The position numbers were made by a program, and so were the translations under genes. This document shows positions 34,280 to 41,227 of a DNA stretch of 48,892 nt, piece by piece; within the stretch, counting starts at the first letter, position 1; the number at the start of each line of letters is the position of its first letter. The DNA lies in assembly GCA_034002405.1 (NCBI GenBank), contig JAVFAS010000019.1, positions 1 to 48,892 of the forward strand, written 5' to 3'. The stretch is from SZUA-365 sp034002405. GTDB lineage: Bacteria; Bacteroidota; Ignavibacteria; SZUA-365. The notes under the pieces were generated by a model, which was given only the letters and a program-made list of their open reading frames with translations, did no database searches and was not told the origin of the DNA.

Positions 34280-37200
34280 ATGATGAATATTATTGCCCGT
34301 CTCTTCGGTGGCGGAAAGCACGAGCGTGATCTCAAGGAGGTCACGCCGATCCTCGAGGAGATCAATGATGAATATGTGAAACTGCAGACGCTGTCCGACG
34401 ACGAACTGCGCGAGAAAACGCAGGGCTTCCGGCAGCGGATCGCCGACGAGACGCGCGAGATCGAGGAGGAAATCGCACGCATCCAGCAGGAATTGCACGA
34501 GGATCGCGAGGGGCTCGACCGCGACGCGCTGCATGACCGGATGAAGGATTTGCGGGAGGAACTCAAGGAGACGATCGAGGACGTGCTCGACGAAATCCTG
34601 CCCGAGGTTTTCGCGGTGGTGAAGGATACCTGCCGTCGCCTGGTTGGTCATGAATACCTCGTGGTCGACAACAAGGCGACCTGGGACATGATCCCGTTCG
34701 ATGTGCAGCTCATCGGCGGGTATGCCATGCACAAGGGAAAGATCGCCGAGATGGCGACCGGCGAAGGAAAAACCCTTGTCGCCACCTTGCCCATTTTCCT
34801 CAATGCCCTGCCAGGGAAGGGTGTGCACCTGGTCACCGTCAACGATTATCTCGCCCGACGCGACAGTGAGTGGATGTCGCCGATCTATCAGTTCCACGGA
34901 CTGACGGTCGGGTGCATCCAGAATGACATGGGGCCGCAGCAGCGGCGCGACATCTACAATCGCGACATCACCTACGGAACGAACAACGAATTCGGCTTCG
35001 ACTATCTGCGCGACAACATGGTCATCGACGCGAGCGAGATGGTGCAGCGCGAACACAATTTCGCCATTGTCGACGAGGTCGACTCCGTCCTCATCGATGA
35101 GGCGCGCACGCCGCTGATCATCAGCGGACCGGTCGGGGACACCGACCACAAATTCGATGAGATGAAACCCCGGGTCGAACGCCTGGTCAACGCACAGAAC
35201 GCCTTCATCGCGAAGATCCTCGCCGAGGCGGAGCGACTGATGAAGGAGGGAAAACGCGAGGAAGCCGGCGTGCTCATCTATCGCGCGCAGCGCGGACTGC
35301 CGAAGAACAAACGCCTGCTCAAGATTCTCAGCGAGCCGGAAAATGAGACGTTGATGCTGAAGACGGAAAACGTCTACCGCGCCGACAACGCACGCCGCAT
35401 GCCCGAGATCATCGACGAATTGTATTTCTCCCTCGATGAAAAGACCTATGTGGTCGATCTCACCGACAAGGGACGCGAATTCCTGGCGCCATCGAAGGAT
35501 GAAGCCGATTTCTTCGTCCTCCCCGATATCGCGGCGGAACTCAGCGCGCTCGAGGGCCAGGGGCTCGATCCGAAGGAACTGCAAAAGGAGAAAGACCGCC
35601 TGCAGCAGGCCTATGCCGAACGCAGCGACCGCATCCATACCGTGCACCAGCTCCTGAAGGCATGGTGTCTGTACGAGAAGGATGTCGAGTACGTGGTGCA
35701 GGACGGCAAGATCATGATCGTCGATACGTTCACCGGCCGTATTCTCCCCGGCCGGCGGTATTCCGAAGGCCTCCATCAGGCCATCGAGGCAAAGGAAAAC
35801 GTCAAGGTCGAAGGTGACACGCAGACGCTCGCGACCATCACACTGCAGAATTATTTCCGTCAGTACAAGAAACTCGCGGGCATGACCGGAACCGCCGAAA
35901 CGGAAGCCGGTGAATTCTTCGAAATCTACAAGCTCGATGTCACGGTGATTCCGACCAACAAACCGATCGTCCGCGACGATCAGGAAGATCATGTCTACCG
36001 GACGAAGCGCGAGAAATACAACGCCGTCATCGATTTCATCGACGAGTGCCGCAACAACCGGCAACCGACGCTGGTCGGAACCACGAGCGTCGAGGTGTCG
36101 GAGACGCTCTCGCGGATGCTCAAACGCCGTGGCGTACCGCACAACGTCCTCAACGCCAAGCAGCATCGCCGCGAAGCGGAAATCGTCGCGAATGCCGGAC
36201 TGCCCGGCGCCGTGACCATCGCGACGAACATGGCCGGCCGTGGGACCGATATCAAGCTCGGTCCCGGTGTCAAGGACGCCGGCGGTCTGGTCATTATCGG
36301 CACCGAGCGGCACGAGGCGCGGCGTATTGACCGGCAGCTCCGTGGTCGTGCCGGACGCCAGGGCGATCCGGGCATATCGCGCTTTTATCTCTCGCTCGAG
36401 GACGACCTGATGCGCCTGTTCAAATCCGACCGCATCGCCGCCGTGATGACGCGTCTGGGCGTGCAGGAAGGGGAGGTCATCAAGCATGCGATGATCACCA
36501 AATCGGTCGAGCGCGCGCAGAAGAAGGTGGAGGAAAACAACTTTGGTATCCGCAAGCGTCTGCTGGAATATGATAATGTCATGAACCAGCAGCGCACGGT
36601 CATTTATTCGCGCCGCAAGCAGGCGCTGCTCGGCGAGAATCTCAAGGACGAAATACTCGAGATGGTCGACCAGTATGCGGAGGATGTCTCGGCGCAGTAC
36701 TGGGATGCCGGCGATCTCGACGGACTGCGGGAGGAACTCCGCCGAAACCTCGTGATCGATCTCGATCTCGACCGTGAGCGGCTCAGCGTTTCGGGCGCGG
36801 CGGATCTCAAGGAGCAGATCGTCAAGAGCGCGGCGGAGTTCCTGCGCCGCAAGGAAGAGGATCTCGGGCATGATCTCATGCTCTCGCTCATGCGCATGGC
36901 CCTGCTGCAGGTGATCGATCTGCGCTGGAAGGAGCACCTCCGCGAGATGGACGATCTCAAGGAAGGCATTCACATGCGCGCCTACGGACAAAAGGATCCG
37001 CTTATCGAATATAAGCGTGAAGCCTTCGATATGTTCGTGCAGATGCTCGGCATGATCAACCGTGAAGTGCTGGGCATGGTCTTCCGTCTGTACCCGGTGC
37101 GCGAGCAGATGCCCCAGCGTCCGCGTGGCCCGCGCATCGCGGACCTGGTCACGAGCCATCAGTCCTCCGAGGGCATGGGGTTCCACGGTAATCAGGAGGC

Positions 37201-37336
37201 CATTCCGGGTGCCGAGGCTCCGGCCGAGGCGACGGCGGGAAAGCGGCAGCCGATCCGAGTGGAGAAGCAACCGGGCCGGAATGATCCCTGTCCCTGCGGC
37301 AGCGGAAAAAAATACAAACACTGCCACGGTGAATAA
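34280..37336 (+). CDS. secA: Preprotein translocase ATPase SecA
   Basis: A 1018-residue motor that pushes unfolded proteins through SecYEG. Walker A is ATGEGKT (159-165); Walker B DEVDSVLIDEARTPLI, the preprotein cross-linking region, NMAGRGTDIKLGPGVKDAGG and the RQLRGRAGRQGDPG block all follow in order. The C-terminus has the SecB/zinc motif CPCGSGKKYKHCHGE. The N-terminal domain carries an acidic helical insertion (about 50-105), usual in Bacteroidetes-type SecA and accounting for the length above 1000. The ATG at 34280 is chosen; the open frame extends 20 codons upstream but is not family-like there. Confidence 0.97.
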   Translation: MMNIIARLFGGGKHERDLKEVTPILEEINDEYVKLQTLSDDELREKTQGFRQRIADETREIEEEIARIQQELHEDREGLDRDALHDRMKDLREELKETIEDVLDEILPEVFAVVKDTCRRLVGHEYLVVDNKATWDMIPFDVQLIGGYAMHKGKIAEMATGEGKTLVATLPIFLNALPGKGVHLVTVNDYLARRDSEWMSPIYQFHGLTVGCIQNDMGPQQRRDIYNRDITYGTNNEFGFDYLRDNMVIDASEMVQREHNFAIVDEVDSVLIDEARTPLIISGPVGDTDHKFDEMKPRVERLVNAQNAFIAKILAEAERLMKEGKREEAGVLIYRAQRGLPKNKRLLKILSEPENETLMLKTENVYRADNARRMPEIIDELYFSLDEKTYVVDLTDKGREFLAPSKDEADFFVLPDIAAELSALEGQGLDPKELQKEKDRLQQAYAERSDRIHTVHQLLKAWCLYEKDVEYVVQDGKIMIVDTFTGRILPGRRYSEGLHQAIEAKENVKVEGDTQTLATITLQNYFRQYKKLAGMTGTAETEAGEFFEIYKLDVTVIPTNKPIVRDDQEDHVYRTKREKYNAVIDFIDECRNNRQPTLVGTTSVEVSETLSRMLKRRGVPHNVLNAKQHRREAEIVANAGLPGAVTIATNMAGRGTDIKLGPGVKDAGGLVIIGTERHEARRIDRQLRGRAGRQGDPGISRFYLSLEDDLMRLFKSDRIAAVMTRLGVQEGEVIKHAMITKSVERAQKKVEENNFGIRKRLLEYDNVMNQQRTVIYSRRKQALLGENLKDEILEMVDQYAEDVSAQYWDAGDLDGLREELRRNLVIDLDLDRERLSVSGAADLKEQIVKSAAEFLRRKEEDLGHDLMLSLMRMALLQVIDLRWKEHLREMDDLKEGIHMRAYGQKDPLIEYKREAFDMFVQMLGMINREVLGMVFRLYPVREQMPQRPRGPRIADLVTSHQSSEGMGFHGNQEAIPGAEAPAEATAGKRQPIRVEKQPGRNDPCPCGSGKKYKHCHGE

Positions 37337-38063
37337 CCGCGAGCGGAGGGTGTGGACGACACCCTGTCCGTCCTGCCACGGTGAGAATTTCGTCCTTCGG
37401 CTCCGCTGCGAATCCTGCGGTGCCTTCGTGCGGGAACGTGTCCCGGCGCTCGACCTTTTCTCCACACTCTGGGGCATGATCGAGGCGCCGGCCGCGACAA
37501 CCCTGCGGATCGGTCGCAGTGAACAGAAAAACTATACGCATCTGCTCTTCGCGCTCACGGGTCCGATGCTCCTCGCCCTGATGCTGTTTGTCGCGCGCAT
37601 CGGCGATACGACCCTGCCCTTCGGCATTGTCCTGCTGGGTATCGTGTTCGGAGGACCGTTGCTCGGCCTGCTGCTCTTCCCACTGATGGCGTGGTGGCAG
37701 CACTTCCTTCTGCGTCTTGCATACGGCATCCGGGCTGGATACCGGATGCACGCGGCATGGTTGGCGTGGTGCCTGACTCCGATCATGTGGACGTCGGTGT
37801 TGCTGTTGCCACTGCTCCTTGGTCTCTTTGGCGTGATCCTTTTCTCGACGAATCCCGCGCCGTGGGATCTGCTGCCGTTGCCGTTCTGGTCCCTCGCCAT
37901 GTTGTGCGCCATGGCATTGCCGTGGAGCATGCTGTTGCTTCCGCTGGGACCGCGCATCCATGGCGTCTCGTACCCGCGGCTGCTCGCGATCCAATTGGCG
38001 GTGTGGTTGCTCCCCGCGCTCGTGGTGATCCTCGGCGCGTCGTTCATTCGCACACTCGTCTGA
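37329..38063 (+). CDS. Zinc-ribbon multi-pass membrane protein, Yip1-like
   Basis: A 244-residue protein that begins with GTG overlapping the secA stop by eight bases; GTG 37350 is an alternative. The N-terminal 30 residues form a zinc ribbon (CPSCHGENFVLRLRCESC, two CxxC knuckles). From about 60 onward there are five or six membrane segments with Pro and Gly kinks, in the style of Yip1-domain proteins. Function unknown. Translational coupling to secA hints at a role linked to the membrane or export, but nothing in the sequence proves it. The frame has many non-family upstream codons inside secA, which are a shadow. Confidence 0.8.
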   Translation: MNNRERRVWTTPCPSCHGENFVLRLRCESCGAFVRERVPALDLFSTLWGMIEAPAATTLRIGRSEQKNYTHLLFALTGPMLLALMLFVARIGDTTLPFGIVLLGIVFGGPLLGLLLFPLMAWWQHFLLRLAYGIRAGYRMHAAWLAWCLTPIMWTSVLLLPLLLGLFGVILFSTNPAPWDLLPLPFWSLAMLCAMALPWSMLLLPLGPRIHGVSYPRLLAIQLAVWLLPALVVILGASFIRTLV

Positions 38064-38087
38064 ATCTGCAATTCTTCGGAGTTCCGG

Positions 38088-38789
38088 ATGTATATCCCGC
38101 ACGAAATACTGACCCGCCTTCAGCACGGACTCATTGTTTCCTGTCATCTCGATGAGGACGAGCAGGAGGGGGCAGCGGAACTCCTCGCCTATTTCGTGCG
38201 GGCGGCCGAACGCGGTGGCGCCGCGGGACTTCGCATCGAGGGAGTGGAGCACATCCGCAGGCTGCGCCCGCACACGCGTCTCCCGATCATTGGCTTCACC
38301 AACGGGGCGTACGATGACGGATCACCGTTGATCACACCCAGTGCCGATGATGCCCAGGCCCTGCTCGACGCCGGTGCCGATGTCGTGGCGGTGGATGCGA
38401 CAAAGCGCAAGCGTCCGGATGGGATCGACGGCTTCATTCATTTCGAACAGCTTCGACGCCGTGTGACCGCGCCACTCTGGGCCGATGTCGCCACCTTTCG
38501 TGAAGGAGTCCGTGCCGCGGAAATCGGCGCCGACGTCGTGGCCACGACGCTCGCGGGGTACACACCGGGCACGGTGGCCAAGGATTATCGCACGCCTGAT
38601 TTCACACTGATCGAGGAACTCTCGCGATCGCTGACCATCCCCGTCGTCGCGGAAGGACGGATCTGGGAGACGGATACGGCGTCCCGCGTCATTGCCCTCG
38701 GTGCGTACGCGGTCGTCGTCGGCAGTGCCATCACACGACCCCGTCTGGTGACCGAGGTATTTGTCAACGCGCTGCGTCCCTCGCGGTGA
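38088..38789 (+). CDS. NanE-like N-acetylmannosamine-6-phosphate 2-epimerase with altered active site
   Basis: A 233-residue TIM-barrel protein of the NanE family, which converts ManNAc-6-P to GlcNAc-6-P in sialic acid use. The family blocks GLIVSC, GGAAGLRIEGVEHI, DVVAVDATKRKRPDG, TTLAGYTPGT, VAEGRI (Glu189) and LGAYAVVVGSAITRP are clear. In the strand that normally reads GIxKRxY, with the catalytic lysine (Lys66 in the clostridial enzyme), this protein has GFTNGAY, so Asn72 replaces it. The VSCQ Gln is also His20. No other sialic-acid gene is in the window. Activity may be lost or changed. The ORF begins 24 bases after the zinc-ribbon gene. Confidence 0.85.
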   Translation: MYIPHEILTRLQHGLIVSCHLDEDEQEGAAELLAYFVRAAERGGAAGLRIEGVEHIRRLRPHTRLPIIGFTNGAYDDGSPLITPSADDAQALLDAGADVVAVDATKRKRPDGIDGFIHFEQLRRRVTAPLWADVATFREGVRAAEIGADVVATTLAGYTPGTVAKDYRTPDFTLIEELSRSLTIPVVAEGRIWETDTASRVIALGAYAVVVGSAITRPRLVTEVFVNALRPSR

Positions 38790-38800
38790 GCCGCAGAAGC

Positions 38801-38814
38801 GGAAGCGCTTCCGA
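38801..38814 (+). other. Perfect palindrome after the NanE-like gene
   Basis: CGGAAGCGCTTCCG reads the same on both strands and could form a 5-bp hairpin with a 4-base loop, 11 bases past the stop; CCCGTTTCCC follows. A weak terminator of the secA run, or a protein-binding site near the exbB promoter, are both possible. Confidence 0.35.
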
Positions 38815-38850
38815 TCCCGTTTCCCTCCGTATTTTGTGAAATTTCTTTCT

Positions 38851-38879
38851 TGAGTTTCCCGGAGGGGCGGCGTATTTTA
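38851..38879 (+). promoter_or_regulatory. Promoter of the exbB-exbD operon
   Basis: TTGAGT (38851-38856) and TATTTT (38874-38879) are 17 bases apart in a 225-base gap. Transcription would start near 38886, giving a leader of about 130 bases before exbB. Nothing else was recognised in the gap except the palindrome at its left end. Confidence 0.65.
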
Positions 38880-39014
38880 GAAACGATATTGCGAGCCGGA
38901 ATGGACGCAATTCCAGCTCCGGCCGACAGACCGTGTTCATGAGAACGCATGATCGCGTTCCGGAGCACCGACGGACGCAGAACCCAACATTTTCTTCATT
39001 GGAGGCATATTAAC

Positions 39015-39713
39015 ATGCAGCATGTTCTCGGAACTTTCCTCCTGCTTCTTCAGGAAGCCAGTGATAATTCTGGCGCCATCAATTACCTGGTCGAAAAATT
39101 CAACCAGGGTGGCGGGTTCATGTGGCCGATTCTGGCGTGTCTCGTCCTCGGGCTTGCCTTCATCGTTTTCAAATTCATCTCGCTCGCCCGCGCTTCCGTC
39201 AACACGAAAAAATTCATCGTCGACGTGAAGAAGGCGTTGGACGAGGGTGGTGTCGACCGCGCCATCGAAGTCTGCTCGAAGAGCAGCGGTTCGATCGCCA
39301 GCGTCTTCCAGGCGGGCCTCATGCGTGCCGACGAAGGAATCGAAGCCGCCGAGAAAGCGGTGATCAGCTACGGTTCGATCGAGATGTCCTTCCTCGAGCG
39401 CGGGTTGATCTGGATTTCGACATTCATTTCCATCGCCCCGCTGCTTGGATTCACCGGCACCGTGCAGGGAATGATTCAGGCCTTCGACTCCATCGCGGCC
39501 GCGAAAAACATTTCTCCGGAAATCGTTGCCTCCGGTATCTCGGTGGCACTGCTCACCACATTGTTCGGTCTGATCGTCGCCATGATCCTCCAGGTATTCT
39601 ACAATTATTTTGTCTCTCGTATTGACAAGCTCGTGGTTGAGATGGAAGAAAGCTCCATCGAATTGATCGATTCGCTGGTTCTCCTCCAGAGAGGAAAGAA
39701 AGTCAGCAAGTAA
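39015..39713 (+). CDS. ExbB/TolQ-type proton-channel protein
   Basis: A 232-residue inner-membrane subunit of a proton-driven motor that energises TonB- or Tol-type outer-membrane work. Membrane helices are at about 35-56, 137-160 and 172-200. The conserved block WISTFISIAPLLGFTGTVQGM and the third helix IVASGISVALLTTLFGLIVA identify the MotA/TolQ/ExbB family. The ATG at 39015 follows GGAGG. Two ExbD-type genes follow at once. No TonB or TonB-dependent receptor is in the window, so which system it powers is open. Confidence 0.93.
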   Translation: MQHVLGTFLLLLQEASDNSGAINYLVEKFNQGGGFMWPILACLVLGLAFIVFKFISLARASVNTKKFIVDVKKALDEGGVDRAIEVCSKSSGSIASVFQAGLMRADEGIEAAEKAVISYGSIEMSFLERGLIWISTFISIAPLLGFTGTVQGMIQAFDSIAAAKNISPEIVASGISVALLTTLFGLIVAMILQVFYNYFVSRIDKLVVEMEESSIELIDSLVLLQRGKKVSK

Positions 39714-39751
39714 GCAGTCCTCCGACGCAATTCAATCACGAGGAGTCCTTC

Positions 39752-40264
39752 ATGTTTCGCAAGAGAAAGAAACCGCCCGTTGAGATTCCCACGAGTTCGA
39801 TGGCGGACATTTCCTTTCTGCTTCTCCTGTTCTTCCTGGTGACCACGACGATCGATATCGACACCGGTATCGACCTCGTGCTTCCGCCATGGGTGGAGAA
39901 CGCCGAGCAGGTGAAAGTGAAATCCGACAATATCGCCAACCTGCTCGTCAACGAGGTCGGGGACGTGCTGATCGACGAGAAAATCATCGGCATCGCCCAG
40001 ATCAAACCCGAGATCATCGCGCGTATCAAGGCGAATCCGAAGCTGATCATCAGCTACAAAACGGTTCGCGACACGCCATACAACATTTACATCATGGTGA
40101 TGGACCAGTTGAAAGTGGCATACAACGAACTGCGCGACGAATATTCGCGGGAGAAATTCGGTGTTCCCGCCGAAGAAGCCTCGGATGCGCAGATTCAGGA
40201 ACTCCGGAAAGAAATACCGCAGCGCATTTCGCTGGCGGAGCCGACGTCGGCCGAAGAAGGGTAA
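39752..40264 (+). CDS. ExbD/TolR-type biopolymer transport protein (first copy)
   Basis: A 170-residue protein with one N-terminal membrane helix (SMADISFLLLLFFLVTTTI) carrying the conserved Asp of the proton path, then a periplasmic domain. The preceding basic stretch RKRKKPPVEIPTSSMAD is typical. The C-terminus is longer than usual, with a charged helical tail (about 125-170). GAGGAG precedes the ATG. It lies between exbB and a second ExbD gene. Confidence 0.93.
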   Translation: MFRKRKKPPVEIPTSSMADISFLLLLFFLVTTTIDIDTGIDLVLPPWVENAEQVKVKSDNIANLLVNEVGDVLIDEKIIGIAQIKPEIIARIKANPKLIISYKTVRDTPYNIYIMVMDQLKVAYNELRDEYSREKFGVPAEEASDAQIQELRKEIPQRISLAEPTSAEEG

Positions 40265-40285
40265 TAACGCAGGAGCCGAATCCCG

Positions 40286-40699
40286 ATGAAATTCCAGAAG
40301 AAAATCGCCCAGACCCAGCAGACGATTCCGACGGCCTCGCTGCCGGATATTATTTTCATGCTGCTGATCTTTTTCATGGTCACCACCGTCCTGCGCGAGG
40401 TTGACATTCTTGTCGACTACACCCTGCCCGAGGCGGTTTCCGTCGAAAAGATCGACAACAAGCGCCTCCTGTCCTATATCTGGATCGGAAGCGACGAACG
40501 CATCCAGATCGACGATTCCATCATCCCCGTCGACGCGATCTCGAACATCGCGTACCAGAAGCGCATGAACAATCCGAACATCATCATGTCGCTCCGCATC
40601 GACAAGGGATCGCGCATGGGGATCGTCAGTGACGTGCAGCAGGAACTCCGTCGCGCCGATGCCCTGCGCATCAATTATTCGGCGCTCAATAAACTCTGA
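40286..40699 (+). CDS. ExbD/TolR-type biopolymer transport protein (second copy)
   Basis: A 137-residue ExbD-like protein with membrane helix IPTASLPDIIFMLLIFFMV (conserved Asp present) and a periplasmic domain ending LRINYSALNKL. It is shorter than the first copy and diverged, so the two may form a hetero-dimer, an arrangement often seen in Bacteroidetes-type clusters. GCAGGAG precedes the ATG. A strong terminator follows 17 bases after the stop. Confidence 0.92.
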   Translation: MKFQKKIAQTQQTIPTASLPDIIFMLLIFFMVTTVLREVDILVDYTLPEAVSVEKIDNKRLLSYIWIGSDERIQIDDSIIPVDAISNIAYQKRMNNPNIIMSLRIDKGSRMGIVSDVQQELRRADALRINYSALNKL

Positions 40700-40716
40700 C
40701 GACAACGGACATTGCC

Positions 40717-40759
40717 GGAAAAGGCAAACGTCGTCATGACGTTTGCCTTTTCCATTTTT
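40717..40759 (+). terminator. Strong intrinsic terminator after exbB-exbD-exbD
   Basis: The arms 40717-40732 and 40738-40753 pair perfectly over 16 bp around a 5-base loop, followed by ATTTTT. The ribosome site of yqeY begins only a few bases after the T-run, so yqeY needs read-through or a promoter not seen. Confidence 0.85.
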
Positions 40760-40774
40760 GAAAGGAGTAAGGAA

Positions 40775-41227
40775 ATGAACCTGACCGAACGCATCGCCGA
40801 AGACATGAAGACGGCGATGAAAACCGGCGACAAATTGCGGCTCGAGACGCTCCGGACCATCCGTGCGGCAATCCTGGAATTCGAGAAGCAGAAAGCGGGG
40901 AATGTGCTCTCGGACGACGCGGCACGCGACATCCTCGTCACGGCGGCGAAACGACGGCGGGAAGCGATCGAACAGTATCGCGACGCGGGACGCGACGATC
41001 TGGCCGATACCGAGTCCAAGGAACTCGAAATCATTCAGGCATATCTGCCCGAACAACTCGACGATGACGCGCTCGAGACGATCATTCGGGAACGCATCGC
41101 CACGACCGGCGCCAGCGGATTACAGGATCTCGGCCGTGTCATGGGGCCGCTCGCGAAGGAATTGAAAGGCCGCGCCGAGGGAGCGAAAATCCAGCAGATT
41201 GTCCGCACGTTGCTCGGAGGTGCGTAG
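40775..41227 (+). CDS. GatB/YqeY domain protein
   Basis: A 150-residue helical protein of the YqeY family, related to the tRNA-contacting tail domain of GatB. Family features are ERIAEDMKTAMKTGDKLRLETLRTIRAA at the start, AAKRRREAIEQY, and the second half EQLDDDALETIIRERIA with GLGRVMG-like sequence LQDLGRVMG and the ending GAKIQQIVRTLLGG. The role is unknown; binding to tRNA has been suggested for relatives. A strong AAAGGAG precedes the ATG. The stop shares one base with the GTG of mutS2. Confidence 0.92.
   Translation: MNLTERIAEDMKTAMKTGDKLRLETLRTIRAAILEFEKQKAGNVLSDDAARDILVTAAKRRREAIEQYRDAGRDDLADTESKELEIIQAYLPEQLDDDALETIIRERIATTGASGLQDLGRVMGPLAKELKGRAEGAKIQQIVRTLLGGA

Noticed and set aside
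34097..37477. 1126-codon minus-strand open frame opposite secA
   Set aside because: It mirrors secA codon structure in GC-rich DNA; the translation is low-complexity, without domains, and secA is certain.
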